Assembly (NCBI GenBank): GCA_964500895.1
Contig: CAZCQP010000001.1
Coordinates: 62,001 to 126,000, forward strand
Direction of reading: 5' to 3'
From: CAZCQP01 sp964500895
GTDB lineage: Bacteria; Bacillota; Clostridia; Lachnospirales; JAISER01
DNA length: 64,000 bases
The notes beneath the pieces were generated by a model. That model did not search any database. It was given only the letters and a program-made list of their open reading frames with translations, and was not told where the DNA came from. Positions within the stretch are counted from its first letter, which is position 1; every line of letters begins with the position of its first letter. A program made the position numbers and the translations under genes. This document shows positions 1-8,856 of this stretch, one piece after another.

Positions 1-1
1 G

Positions 2-391
2 TTGCTCTCTGTGTCCGACAGCTTCCGGGAAGGCAGTTTCGGCTTGGGTGCCGGTCGGCTACGCACCACTTTAAAAATTGTGCTGCCCTCTGCCGCCAAC
101 GGCATTTTGGCTGGGGCCATTCTGGCCATTGGCCGTATTGTGGGTGAAACAGCGGCCCTTATTTACACAGCCGGAACTGTAGCTCAGATTCCCGGCACAA
201 CCAAAAACGGAAGTGTGCTTTTTGACAGCGGCAGAACATTGTCTGTGCACATGAACGCTTTGTCCAGCGAAGGGCTAAAGGTGGGGCAAGCTTATGCCAC
301 CGCCGTGGTTTTGCTGGGCACCGTCATACTAATCAATGCTTTAGCCGCCTACACGGCTAAAAAGTTATCCGCAGGAGGGCCCCATGCATAA
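2..391 (+). CDS. pstA: Phosphate ABC transporter permease PstA, 3' part
   Basis: Last 129 residues of the inner-membrane permease of the high-affinity phosphate importer; the start lies before the window. The visible part has the typical permease cytoplasmic loop (REGSFGLGAGRLRTTLKIVLP, then GRIVGETAAL), the EAA-like segment that contacts the PstB ATPase, and a final membrane helix near residues 97-115. The stop overlaps the pstB start by 8 bases, so the genes are translationally coupled. The following pstB-phoU-phoB-phoR order confirms the assignment. Known role: with PstC it forms the channel through which phosphate delivered by PstS crosses the membrane. Confidence 0.93.
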   Translation: MLSVSDSFREGSFGLGAGRLRTTLKIVLPSAANGILAGAILAIGRIVGETAALIYTAGTVAQIPGTTKNGSVLFDSGRTLSVHMNALSSEGLKVGQAYATAVVLLGTVILINALAAYTAKKLSAGGPHA

Positions 392-1130
392 AATCTATGT
401 CAATAACCTTGATTTATGGTATAATCAATTCAAGGCATTAAAAAATATAAATTTACCCATTGAACAAAATGTGATAACCGCCTTTATCGGTCCTTCCGGC
501 TGCGGCAAGTCTACCCTGCTTAAATCCATCAACCGGATGAACGATTTAATCGAAGGTTGCCGGGTAGAAGGGGAAATTTTGTTAGACGGGGAAAACATTC
601 AGCGTTTGAACGTGAACAGCCTGCGGAAGCGGGTGGGCATGGTGTTTCAAAAGCCCAATCCCTTCCCCATGAGCATTTACGACAACATTGCTTACGGCCC
701 CCGCACCCACGGTATTAAAGCCAAGCATAAGCTGGACGGCATTGTGGAAAAAGCTTTGCGGGATGCGGCTGTTTGGGAAGAAACCAAAGACCGGCTGAAT
801 AAATCGGCGTTAGGCATGTCTGGCGGCCAGCAACAACGGCTGTGCATTGCCCGGGCGTTGGCGGTACAACCGGAAGTGCTTTTAATGGACGAACCCACCA
901 GCGCCCTAGACCCTATTTCTACCAGTAAGATTGAAGACTTGGTGCTGGAGCTGAAAAAAGACTACACCGTCATCATCGTGACCCACAACATGCAACAGGC
1001 AACCAGAATTAGCGACAAAACCGCTTTTTTCCTTTTGGGGGAAGTTATTGAATACGGCAACACGGACGATATTTTCTCCATGCCCAAGGATAAACGGACA
1101 GAGGATTATATCACCGGGAGGTTTGGATAA
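384..1130 (+). CDS. pstB: Phosphate ABC transporter ATP-binding protein PstB
   Basis: ATPase subunit of the Pst phosphate importer, 248 aa, the usual family length. Walker A is GPSGCGKST (about residues 36-44), the Q-loop is VFQKPNPFPMSIYDNI (the KPNPFP form is a PstB hallmark), the signature is MSGGQQQRLCIARAL, Walker B is LLMDEPTSALDP, and the switch histidine is in VTHNMQQA. The ATG overlaps the end of pstA and has AGGAGG just upstream. Its last base overlaps the phoU start. The protein drives phosphate uptake on the cytoplasmic face and, with PhoU, reports transport state to PhoR. Confidence 0.97.
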   Translation: MHKIYVNNLDLWYNQFKALKNINLPIEQNVITAFIGPSGCGKSTLLKSINRMNDLIEGCRVEGEILLDGENIQRLNVNSLRKRVGMVFQKPNPFPMSIYDNIAYGPRTHGIKAKHKLDGIVEKALRDAAVWEETKDRLNKSALGMSGGQQQRLCIARALAVQPEVLLMDEPTSALDPISTSKIEDLVLELKKDYTVIIVTHNMQQATRISDKTAFFLLGEVIEYGNTDDIFSMPKDKRTEDYITGRFG

Positions 1131-1777
1131 TGCGTAGTAAATTTGATGAACAACTAACCACACTAAACAACATGCTCATTGAAATGGGCGCACTCATTGA
1201 AACAGCCATCCATTTGGGTATGGAAGGCCTTGTGAAACAAGATGTGGCCACCGCCAAAAAGGCCATTGATTTGGATGCGGAAATTGACCAGAAGGAAAAA
1301 GACATTGAGTCTTTATGCCTGAAGCTACTTTTGCAGCAGCAACCGGTGGCCAAGGACTTGCGTTTAATTTCGGCAGCCCTTAAAATGATTACAGACATGG
1401 AGCGCATTGGCGACCAAGCGGCAGACATTGCGGAAATAAGCCTATACCTTGCAGAAGCGCCTTACTTAAAAAAGCTGGAGCATATTCCGCAAATGGCCGC
1501 CGCAACCACCAAAATGGTGACGGACAGCATTGACGCCTTCGTAAAGAAAGACTTGCAGCTGGCTAAAGCAGCCATTAAAGAAGATGACGAAGTGGACGCC
1601 CTTTTCATCACCGTTAAAAATGATTTAATTCAAATGATTAAGCATAATACAGATTCAGGGGAACAAGCCATGGATTTAATGATGGTGGCCAAATATTTGG
1701 AACGCATCGGCGACCATGCGCAAAACATTGCTGAATGGGTGGTTTTTTCCATCACCGGCAAGCACGAAAACCCGTGA
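1130..1777 (+). CDS. phoU: Phosphate signalling regulator PhoU
   Basis: PhoU, 215 aa, the normal length. It contains two repeated three-helix bundles, each with the metal-binding E/DxxxD-type pattern: DMERIGDQAADIAE around residues 86-99 and YLERIGDHAQNIAEW near residues 190-204. In known systems PhoU links the Pst transporter to the PhoR kinase and keeps the Pho regulon off when phosphate is plentiful. The start overlaps pstB by one base and GGGAGG precedes it. The downstream regulator begins 7 bases after the stop, so the operon continues into the two-component pair. Confidence 0.96.
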   Translation: MRSKFDEQLTTLNNMLIEMGALIETAIHLGMEGLVKQDVATAKKAIDLDAEIDQKEKDIESLCLKLLLQQQPVAKDLRLISAALKMITDMERIGDQAADIAEISLYLAEAPYLKKLEHIPQMAAATTKMVTDSIDAFVKKDLQLAKAAIKEDDEVDALFITVKNDLIQMIKHNTDSGEQAMDLMMVAKYLERIGDHAQNIAEWVVFSITGKHENP

Positions 1778-1784
1778 GGTGTGT

Positions 1785-2468
1785 ATGTTAAGCATTTATA
1801 TTGTGGAAGATGATGAAAACATCCGAGACTTGGTGACCTATGCCCTCACCGGCGCAAACTTCACCGCTCTGGCCTTTGAAAACAGCACAGGGCTTTTTGC
1901 CCAGTTGCAGCACACCACCCCGGACTGCATCTTGCTGGACATTATGCTGCCCGGTGAGGACGGGCTTTCCATCCTTAAAAAGCTGCGGCAATCCGGCAAA
2001 TGGCAGGATGTGCCGGTGATGATGCTCACAGCCAAGGGCAGCGAGGTAGACAAAGTGAAAGGGCTGGACCTAGGCGCCGATGACTACATCACCAAGCCCT
2101 TTTCCGTGATGGAGCTTATTTCCCGCATTCACGCCGTTTTGCGCCGCTCAGGCAAAAAACAGCACAAAAAACTGGCTTTTGAAGGCATTGAAATTGATGA
2201 TGAAAAGCATGTGGTCACCGCCAACGGAGTCACCGTGAGCCTTACATTGAAAGAGTACCACCTGCTTTGTTATTTGGTGAATCACCCGGAAATGGTGCTC
2301 TCCCGGGACAAAATCATTGAAAATGTGTGGGGGTACGACTTTGAAGGCGAAAGCCGCACCATAGACATGCACATTAAAACTTTGCGGCAAAAGCTGGGTA
2401 CCTGTGGGCAGTGCATTCAAACCGTCCGTGGCATTGGCTACAAAATTGGGAAGGAGCAAACACGTTGA
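1785..2468 (+). CDS. phoB: PhoB-type response regulator (OmpR family)
   Basis: Response regulator of 227 aa. The receiver domain is N-terminal (acidic pair EDDEN near residue 8, phosphoacceptor Asp in LLDIMLPGEDG, Lys in DYITKPF). A winged-helix DNA-binding domain follows (residues about 130-225, ending TVRGIGYKI). An upstream in-frame start exists inside phoU, but the ATG at 1785 has GAGGTGTGT at good spacing and starts the receiver fold directly. Position after pstA-pstB-phoU and before a PhoR-like kinase indicates the phosphate-starvation regulator. The name rests on this context, since the receiver and DNA-binding folds alone do not separate PhoB from other OmpR-family members. Confidence 0.9.
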   Translation: MLSIYIVEDDENIRDLVTYALTGANFTALAFENSTGLFAQLQHTTPDCILLDIMLPGEDGLSILKKLRQSGKWQDVPVMMLTAKGSEVDKVKGLDLGADDYITKPFSVMELISRIHAVLRRSGKKQHKKLAFEGIEIDDEKHVVTANGVTVSLTLKEYHLLCYLVNHPEMVLSRDKIIENVWGYDFEGESRTIDMHIKTLRQKLGTCGQCIQTVRGIGYKIGKEQTR

Positions 2469-4033
2469 AAAAACGCATTTTTGTAGACATGGCGGTGGTG
2501 ATTTTCCTCACCGCTTTTTTGTTCACTGCCTTGTCTGGTATATTTTTTCATAATCAATTCGGCGTTCAAATGAAGGAAGGGCTTAAAACTTTACGGGTCA
2601 CCATCATTGATGAAACAGGGGCTGTGGGCTTTGACAACTACCGGACAGACCTGGAAAACCACAACAACCGGCCGGAAGTGATTGCGGCCCGTGAACATGG
2701 GGTTGGGGAAAGCCAGCGTTATTCAGACACATTAGGCGAAAACACCACCTACTATGCCATGAAAATGCCCAATGATTCCATTTTGCGGCTGGCATTCACC
2801 ACCAGCAGCATAACAGGCTGGTTGTATGGCTTTTTGCCCTATGTGGTGTTAAGCCTGGCGCTGGTGCTTACCATTTCCTTGTTGCTGGCCAAACGGCTGG
2901 CCCACCAACTGCTTGCACCCATCAACGCCATTGACCTAGACCGCATTGAACTGGCCTATGACGAACTGGCCCCTTTCGCCAGAAAAATAGAAACCCAGCA
3001 GCAGGAAATTTCCACCCAAATTGCAGCGCTGGAAGACAAAGCCCACACCATTGCCGCCATTACAGACAACATGAAGGAAGGGCTATTGTTTGTAGACAAA
3101 GACGGCATCATTCTTTCTTTTAACAAGCGCATTGAAGAAATTTTTAATGAAAAAGATTTAAGCGGCAAAAACATATTGCATTTAAGCCGGCAAATGGATT
3201 TTCTAGACCACGCCAAATTCGCTTTGTCCGGCACCCATACGGAAATGGTATATAGCCATCTGGCAAAAACTTATGCGGTTTATTTCAGCCCTGCAACGCT
3301 GGAAAACGCTGTGAACGGAGCCATCATTTTGTTTTTAGACATCAGTGATAAACTTATGGCTGAAAAACAGCGGAAGGAGTTTTCCGCCAATGTGTCCCAT
3401 GAGTTAAAAACCCCATTAACCGTTATTTCCGCTTTGTCGGAAATGATTGCCCAGAACATGGCCAAACCGGAAGATGTGCAAAACTTTGCGGAAAAAATCC
3501 ACGCACAATCCGGCGGGTTGCTGGCTTTGATAGACGACATCATCCGGCTGTCTGAATTTGATGAAGGCCGGTTGGAAAAATCTTTTGAAGCTTTCGACGT
3601 GGCCGCCCTTGCACGGACGGTAGCCGAAAACCTGACCCCCCTTGCAGCATCTAAAAACGTGGCCGTTTTTGCACCGGAAGGCAACCTGTCTATCAACGCC
3701 AACCAACGGATGATCGAGGAACTGCTTTTTAACCTGATAGACAACGGCATTAAGTATAATCAAGAAGGGGGCCGGGTGACTGTTTCTATTGAGAAATCCC
3801 AAAGCACAGTGACCATAAGGGTGTCCGATACAGGCATCGGCATAGACCCCAAGCACCACAGCCGTATTTTCGAGCGGTTTTACCGGGTAGACAAATCACG
3901 CTCCAAACAAACCGGAGGCACGGGGCTGGGCTTGTCCATCGTGAAGCACATTGCAGAATACCACGGGGGGCATGTTGCTATGGAAAGCGAACCAGGCAAA
4001 GGCACCGTCATTGCTTGCACATTTCCCGGGTAA
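2465..4033 (+). CDS. phoR: PhoR-type sensor histidine kinase
   Basis: Membrane sensor kinase of 522 aa. The start is a TTG that overlaps the phoB stop (TTGA), with AAGGAG upstream. Domains: TM1 (about 10-30), a periplasmic region of about 85 residues, TM2 (about 118-140), a HAMP-like linker, a PAS domain (about 200-300), the HisKA box FSANVSHELKTPLT with the phospho-His, then HATPase with N-box (LLFNLIDNGIKYNQ), G1 DTGIGI, F-box RIFERFYRVD and G2 GTGLGLSIV. PhoR-class kinases phosphorylate PhoB when phosphate is scarce. The PAS domain between HAMP and HisKA is typical of Gram-positive PhoR. Confidence 0.92.
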   Translation: MKKRIFVDMAVVIFLTAFLFTALSGIFFHNQFGVQMKEGLKTLRVTIIDETGAVGFDNYRTDLENHNNRPEVIAAREHGVGESQRYSDTLGENTTYYAMKMPNDSILRLAFTTSSITGWLYGFLPYVVLSLALVLTISLLLAKRLAHQLLAPINAIDLDRIELAYDELAPFARKIETQQQEISTQIAALEDKAHTIAAITDNMKEGLLFVDKDGIILSFNKRIEEIFNEKDLSGKNILHLSRQMDFLDHAKFALSGTHTEMVYSHLAKTYAVYFSPATLENAVNGAIILFLDISDKLMAEKQRKEFSANVSHELKTPLTVISALSEMIAQNMAKPEDVQNFAEKIHAQSGGLLALIDDIIRLSEFDEGRLEKSFEAFDVAALARTVAENLTPLAASKNVAVFAPEGNLSINANQRMIEELLFNLIDNGIKYNQEGGRVTVSIEKSQSTVTIRVSDTGIGIDPKHHSRIFERFYRVDKSRSKQTGGTGLGLSIVKHIAEYHGGHVAMESEPGKGTVIACTFPG

Positions 4034-4054
4034 TAAGATAAGGGGGAATACCAC

Positions 4055-4633
4055 ATGACAGAAATGATGAAAATGCTGGCAGGAGAACTTTACGACTGCG
4101 GGGATGCAGAACTGATGGCCATTTGGAACAAGGCCAAAAACTTGATGCGCCAGTACAACCAGCTGGACTATTCAGACGTTCAAGGCCAGGCGGCCATTTT
4201 GGCAGAGCTTCTAGGTGAAAAAGGGGCAAACACCCAAATCACCGCCCCGTTTTTTGTGGATTACGGGAAGTTTATCCGCCTGGGCAACAACTGTGAAGTG
4301 AACATGAACTGCGTATTTTTAGACTGTAACTGGATTACCATTGGGGACAACGCCCTCATTGCCCCCGGGGTGCATATTTACACGGTGTTTCACCCTGTAA
4401 GTGCCAAAGATCGGATGAACCCCAACCCCAAAGGCAACTTTCCCTTTGCCGTGTCTAAAACCGCCCCTGTGACCATTGGAGACAACGTATGGATTGGGGG
4501 CGGCAGCATCATTATGCCGGGGGTAACCATCGGCAACAACGTCACCATTGGGGCAGGCAGTGTGGTCACCAAGTCTTTGCCGGACAATGTGCTGGCTTAT
4601 GGTAACCCCTGCCGGGTGATTAAAAGCATTTAA
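4055..4633 (+). CDS. Maltose/galactoside O-acetyltransferase family protein
   Basis: Acetyltransferase of 192 aa in the LacA/Maa family. The N-terminus is the Mac (maltose acetyltransferase) domain (MLAGELYDCGDAELM...), followed by left-handed beta-helix hexapeptide repeats (IRLGNNCEVNMNC, ITIGDNALIAPGV, VTIGDNVWIGGG, VTIGNNVTIGAGS) and the usual NPCRVIK end. The catalytic His is likely the one in YTVFHPV. Such enzymes acetylate sugars or galactosides with acetyl-CoA in the cytoplasm; the substrate cannot be read from sequence. It starts 21 bases after phoR with GGGGGA upstream, so it may be transcribed with the pho operon. Its stop codon overlaps the stop of the convergent gene (TTAA at 4630-4633), leaving no room for a terminator. 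Confidence 0.87.
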   Translation: MTEMMKMLAGELYDCGDAELMAIWNKAKNLMRQYNQLDYSDVQGQAAILAELLGEKGANTQITAPFFVDYGKFIRLGNNCEVNMNCVFLDCNWITIGDNALIAPGVHIYTVFHPVSAKDRMNPNPKGNFPFAVSKTAPVTIGDNVWIGGGSIIMPGVTIGNNVTIGAGSVVTKSLPDNVLAYGNPCRVIKSI

Positions 4634-6048
4634 ATCCTGTTTTGCGCCGAAGCATAAATGGCTTCCAGTTCCTTGAACTTCTCAGGCGCTAAGGCATATA
4701 CCGGGGGCGCTTCATACAGCCTCCGGGCTTCCTTTTTGGCCTCCTCCAGCATGAAATCTTGCCCGGAGGGGCTTTTTTTGTTGCCCCGGTTGAAATAAGG
4801 GGAATAGTCCAGATATGCACGGTAATTGTCTAGTGTGTTTTCAGACAGCAGAAAGCCGGAATCCAAGCACTGGGCCGCTTCCTCTGCAAAACCTTCCAAA
4901 AATTCCAGCACCGGCGCTTCCAAAAGCCCTTCCACTTGCTTCAAACGCAAGCAGTCTAAGATTAATTCCACCGGGGAAAACACCTCGTCTACAGACAATG
5001 TACCGATGCAGTAAAACAAAGTGGCCCCGGTGAAAGCCCCGGCCGTCATGATGCTCACTTTTTCCAACGCAGACTGGGCATCGCTTGCCCCCGCCGCCGT
5101 ATGGATGTTGATGCTATGTATGTTGGGTGGCGTGCCTAGAAGCTGGGCGGTGAAATCCTCTGCCAGCCGCTCGTACACAAACTTTTGGGGCGTTCCAAAG
5201 GCATACTGCATGGCCTGCAAATCAAAGGGGTTTATGTTGGGTTTTAGGTAGCAAGGCAGCCCGGTAAGCTTATGCATCAAAAGCCCCGCCCCCAGCACTT
5301 CTGCCAAGCACAAAGCCAAACTGCCAGACACAGACAAAGGTGCTGTGCTGCCTAAAGCAGGCATGGCAAAGACATAAAAGTCCTCCAGCTTGTCTTTAAA
5401 ACGCCAGACCATTTCTGCTGATTCCCCAGCCAGGCACAAAGGGGTGATGGTATACACCGGCAGCCGCTTGATGGGCTGGTTCATGACTTGTGCCATTTCA
5501 AACATGTACTGGGCAGAAAGCAGAGAGGTTGGCTCTATGGGAATGGTACCCGGGGCGTGCTGGGCGCTTATTTTATATTTAAGCAGAGAATCCAGCGCCG
5601 GGTCTACATCTGCCGGGGTGCCAGGGGCAAAAGGGGCAAAACGGCTAGAGAAGGCTTCCGCTACCTTTGCACAAAACTGGGTGTCCTGGATAAGGGCATC
5701 CGTATCAAAGGGAGACACTTCTTCTGTGAAAGGGTCTAACCGCCGCAATGCATAGGAACACTGCACCCCACGCAGCTTTTGAGCAGACAGCTTAGCTTCC
5801 GTTTCTTTTATAAGCAACCCATTATTCTGCCGCAAAACTTCCAAAAAGCTGTGGCTTTCCCCTTTAGGAATAACCGCCCTACCCTTGGCGGAAAAAGAGA
5901 CCCCGGCTTTTTTTAATGCATCGGCCATGTCCGGGTTGGGCACTGCAATGCCCACCGTTTCAAGCAAGTCAAAGGCCGCCAGTGTGATTTCTTCCACTTT
6001 TGCTTTAGAGATATAGTCTGTGGTTTGAAGCTTTCTGATGGGTGCCAT
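4630..6048 (-). CDS. MttB-family (trimethylamine methyltransferase-like) protein, non-pyrrolysine
   Basis: Protein of 472 aa in the MttB/MtgB superfamily, whose members move a methyl group from a quaternary amine to a corrinoid protein. The superfamily barrel can be followed from the N-terminal helices (EITLAAFDLLETVGIAVPNP) to the C-terminal FMLEEAKKEARRLYE helix. No in-frame amber codon is present, so it is of the pyrrolysine-free class (MtgB, MtpB, MtcB type); substrate unknown. It is the last gene of the sugar-transporter operon, 20 bases after the SIS gene, an unusual setting. No corrinoid protein (MtbC-like) is in the window. It is more diverged than the copy at 19336-20772, so a changed function is possible. 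Confidence 0.8.
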   Translation of the reverse strand: MAPIRKLQTTDYISKAKVEEITLAAFDLLETVGIAVPNPDMADALKKAGVSFSAKGRAVIPKGESHSFLEVLRQNNGLLIKETEAKLSAQKLRGVQCSYALRRLDPFTEEVSPFDTDALIQDTQFCAKVAEAFSSRFAPFAPGTPADVDPALDSLLKYKISAQHAPGTIPIEPTSLLSAQYMFEMAQVMNQPIKRLPVYTITPLCLAGESAEMVWRFKDKLEDFYVFAMPALGSTAPLSVSGSLALCLAEVLGAGLLMHKLTGLPCYLKPNINPFDLQAMQYAFGTPQKFVYERLAEDFTAQLLGTPPNIHSINIHTAAGASDAQSALEKVSIMTAGAFTGATLFYCIGTLSVDEVFSPVELILDCLRLKQVEGLLEAPVLEFLEGFAEEAAQCLDSGFLLSENTLDNYRAYLDYSPYFNRGNKKSPSGQDFMLEEAKKEARRLYEAPPVYALAPEKFKELEAIYASAQNRI

Positions 6049-6068
6049 GGAAGCTGTCCTTTCTGTTA

Positions 6069-7100
6069 TTAATAATTGCCCACAATTTTGGTTAAATAAC
6101 GGAAGTTATCCACATCCAGCCCTTGCATCCGTGCCAGCCGTTCTGTTAAAAGCTGAGAGGGCAAAATGGCCGAAATATGGGTAAACACATCTTCACCAGG
6201 GGTAAATACAGGCAGAAAACGTTCTTCAGCAATGGTTGCAGGCTTATCCGTGGAAACAAAAGTGATGTCGCAACCTGTTTTTTGCAGGAAATCAATGTGT
6301 TTAAGGGTTTCGCCCCTGTTTTGGTCGCAGGGGGCATGGTACAGCACTTGAAGCCCCTTTTCAATAACCTCCACCGCCCCGTGCCGAAATTCGGAGGCCG
6401 TCATGCCTTCCGCCATAATCAGGTTTTTCTCTTTCAGCAAAAGGGCGCTGGCTCTGGCGCTGGCCCCGTTAATGTTATCTGCCAGCACAACCATGGCTTT
6501 TTCTTTCAACAAAATGTTGGCCACCGCTTCAATTTTACTTTGGCAGGCCAAAAGGGTTTGCTCCACACAAGCGGGAATGCGGGCCAGATGAGTCATGGCG
6601 GCTTCGGAATCTGCGGCGGCCACTAAATACAGCAGCATCACGGTAGCCGTATAGGTTTTGGTGGCAGAGCTTACTTCCTTCCCTGCCCCCATCAACAAGG
6701 TTTTGGTGGCCATGGTGGCCAGAGTGGAGCCTTCTTCATTGGTAAGGCCCCAGAAAGGCAAGCCACGTTCGGCCATTAAATGGCACATTTGCTTGGTTTC
6801 AAAGCTTTCCCCGGATTGGGAAATGAGCACCACGGCACTTTTTTCATTAAACAAATGGGTGTAGTAGCCAATTTCACTGGCAGGCAAAACCACAGGCACA
6901 CGCCCGGCATATTTGGCAAAAGCCGTCACACAAGCCAGCGCACCGTTTAAGGAGCCGCCTGTGCCTACAATGAAAATGTTTTCTTTAGACAACACATCTT
7001 TTTTAAAACCACTGTAGTCCTGGGCGTTTTGCACCAGCCCCGCCAATACGTCCGGTTGTTCCCAGATATTTTGAAGCATTCCGCTTTTCATTTGAATCAT
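6069..7100 (-). CDS. SIS-domain sugar isomerase/deglycase (GlmS C-terminal/FrlB-like)
   Basis: Two-SIS-domain protein of 343 aa resembling the isomerase half of GlmS and the FrlB deglycase. Seen: phosphosugar-binding IVGTGGSLNGA (about residue 45), LISQSGESFETKQM (about 92), a GKEVSSATKTYTA loop, and in the second domain LLLKEKNLIMAEGMTASEFRHGAVEVI, matching the GlmS KE..AE....E..HG pattern. There is no glutaminase domain, so it probably does not make glucosamine-6-P from glutamine. With the PfkB kinase in the same operon, the likeliest role is cleavage or isomerisation of a 6-phosphorylated amino sugar or fructosamine. The start overlaps the permease gene by 4 bases (ATGA). Confidence 0.85.
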   Translation of the reverse strand: MIQMKSGMLQNIWEQPDVLAGLVQNAQDYSGFKKDVLSKENIFIVGTGGSLNGALACVTAFAKYAGRVPVVLPASEIGYYTHLFNEKSAVVLISQSGESFETKQMCHLMAERGLPFWGLTNEEGSTLATMATKTLLMGAGKEVSSATKTYTATVMLLYLVAAADSEAAMTHLARIPACVEQTLLACQSKIEAVANILLKEKAMVVLADNINGASARASALLLKEKNLIMAEGMTASEFRHGAVEVIEKGLQVLYHAPCDQNRGETLKHIDFLQKTGCDITFVSTDKPATIAEERFLPVFTPGEDVFTHISAILPSQLLTERLARMQGLDVDNFRYLTKIVGNY

Positions 7101-7945
7101 CCTTTCACGGCTCCGGCCACCAGGCCTTCGGCCAATCTTCTTTGGAAAATAATATACAAAATGATGGAAGGTATCATCACCATGTTCAGCCCGGCGAACA
7201 ACGTTACCCAGTCCGCTTTTAATTTAAAGGTGGCCATCAGGCCAATAAGCCCCACCGGCAACGTCCGTTTGGCTGGCTCGTTCACAAAGGTAAGGGCAAA
7301 AATGTAGTCGTTCCATATCCAGATTAAGTTAAAAATAACGGTGGTCATCACCCCGTTTCTAGACAGGGGGAACACAATTTGCCAAAACTTGCGGTTGAAG
7401 GAACAGCCGTCGATGGTGGCGGCTTCTTCAATTTCCTTGGGTAACGCCCGGTAAAAGCCGTTCAGCACCAAGATGGAGTATGGCAGGCTGAAAACGGTGT
7501 ACAAAAGGACCAGCGTTACCCGGCTGTTTAACAGGTTCAGGCTATTGAGCAGCAAAAATTCCGATGGCAAAATAAGCGCTGTGGGCACATACAGCCCGGA
7601 GAGAAAGATGAATAGAATCAGCCCGTTTACCCGCAAGTTAATGCGCACCAAAATGTAGGAAACAGTAGAGGCCAGCACCGTGGCTAACCCCACAGCAGAC
7701 AATGTAACCAATACGCTGTTCATCATGTATGTACTGAATTTCACCTTTTGCCAGGCGTTTACAAAGTTTTGGAACGCCAGCCCTTGCCCCAGCGCCCAAG
7801 GGTCTGCCACAAATTCGGCGTTGGTTTTAAAGGAGGTCATTACAATCCAAAAAATGGGCAAGATGATGAGCAAGGCATACACATACAGCAGCCCTTTGAT
7901 GCAAAAATCCATGGGTTTTAGCCCGTTTAAGCTTGATTTTCCCAT
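7097..7945 (-). CDS. Carbohydrate ABC transporter permease (MalG type)
   Basis: Inner-membrane permease of 282 aa with six predicted helices. The EAA loop EEAATIDGCSFNRKFWQIVFPLSR is typical of the CUT1 sugar-importer class. It pairs with the MalF-type permease directly upstream, which it overlaps by one base. No ATPase gene is in the operon; CUT1 systems of Firmicutes commonly share a housekeeping MsmK/MalK-like ATPase encoded elsewhere, which is the likely case here. Confidence 0.93.
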   Translation of the reverse strand: MGKSSLNGLKPMDFCIKGLLYVYALLIILPIFWIVMTSFKTNAEFVADPWALGQGLAFQNFVNAWQKVKFSTYMMNSVLVTLSAVGLATVLASTVSYILVRINLRVNGLILFIFLSGLYVPTALILPSEFLLLNSLNLLNSRVTLVLLYTVFSLPYSILVLNGFYRALPKEIEEAATIDGCSFNRKFWQIVFPLSRNGVMTTVIFNLIWIWNDYIFALTFVNEPAKRTLPVGLIGLMATFKLKADWVTLFAGLNMVMIPSIILYIIFQRRLAEGLVAGAVKG

Positions 7946-8856
7946 TATGCATCCCCCTTTGGCTTGGTCAGGTTCAACACTAGAAACACGGTGACGGCGG
8001 TTAAAGCAAATAGCACAATGCCAATGGCAGAGGAATAACCGTAGTCATAGTCCACAAAAGCCGTTTTGTACAGGTATGTGGTTAAAAGTTCGCTGGCCCG
8101 GTCTGGGCCGCCTTTGGTCATCACATATACCAGCTCGAAAGAGTAATTAAAAGCCGTGATAACGAAAAAGGCCAGTGCCGTGCGGATGTTTTCCCATATG
8201 GAAGGAATGGTAATGAAAAAAAACTTTTGGTAGCCGTTGGCCCCGTCTACATCTGAAGACTCGTAAATGTCCCCGGAAATGTTGGACATGGCGGCTAAAA
8301 ATAAAATCATGTAAAAGCCAATGTTTATCCACACCATGGGCACCGTAATGGCCCCCATAATCACATTTTTATCCCCCAGCCATATTCGGGTTAAATGGTG
8401 CAAGTTCAAGCTTTCTAAAATGGTGTTAAACACCCCGAAGGACGGATTGTACAAGAAGTTCCATAAAATAGCAACAATGGTAACCGATAGCACATGGGGT
8501 ACAAAAAATAATATTCTAAAAAAAGTGTTTTCCTTGTATTTTTTCTGCACAAAAATGTTGGCAAATATAATAGAGAGGGTGAATGTAATGAGGGTACACC
8601 AGAACAGCAAAAACAAATTATTTTTAAGCGCCGCCCAAACAATAGGGTCTGCAAAAAGCCGCTTGAAATTATCCAGCTTGATAAACGTGCCCGAGTTGGT
8701 ATAAATGGACCACTCAAAAAAACTCATGTAAAAGGATTTTAAATAGGGGTACACGCAAAACAGCAAAAACAAGCCCAGCGTGGGCACCAGATACACCAAA
8801 GCAAACAGCTTTTCCTGTATGTCATGCTTTTTAAGCTGTGCAGACAGTCTCTCCAT
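7945..8856 (-). CDS. Carbohydrate ABC transporter permease (MalF type)
   Basis: Permease of 303 aa. The open frame extends further upstream, but the ATG at 8856 has AAAGGAGGAAA at ideal distance and begins MERLSAQLKKHD, followed by the usual first membrane helix (YLVPTLGLFLLFCVYPYL). The EAA loop is YESSDVDGANGYQKFFFITIP. It forms the membrane channel with the MalG-type partner. The start lies inside the 3' end of the kinase gene (26-base overlap), so the two are coupled. Confidence 0.93.
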   Translation of the reverse strand: MERLSAQLKKHDIQEKLFALVYLVPTLGLFLLFCVYPYLKSFYMSFFEWSIYTNSGTFIKLDNFKRLFADPIVWAALKNNLFLLFWCTLITFTLSIIFANIFVQKKYKENTFFRILFFVPHVLSVTIVAILWNFLYNPSFGVFNTILESLNLHHLTRIWLGDKNVIMGAITVPMVWINIGFYMILFLAAMSNISGDIYESSDVDGANGYQKFFFITIPSIWENIRTALAFFVITAFNYSFELVYVMTKGGPDRASELLTTYLYKTAFVDYDYGYSSAIGIVLFALTAVTVFLVLNLTKPKGDA

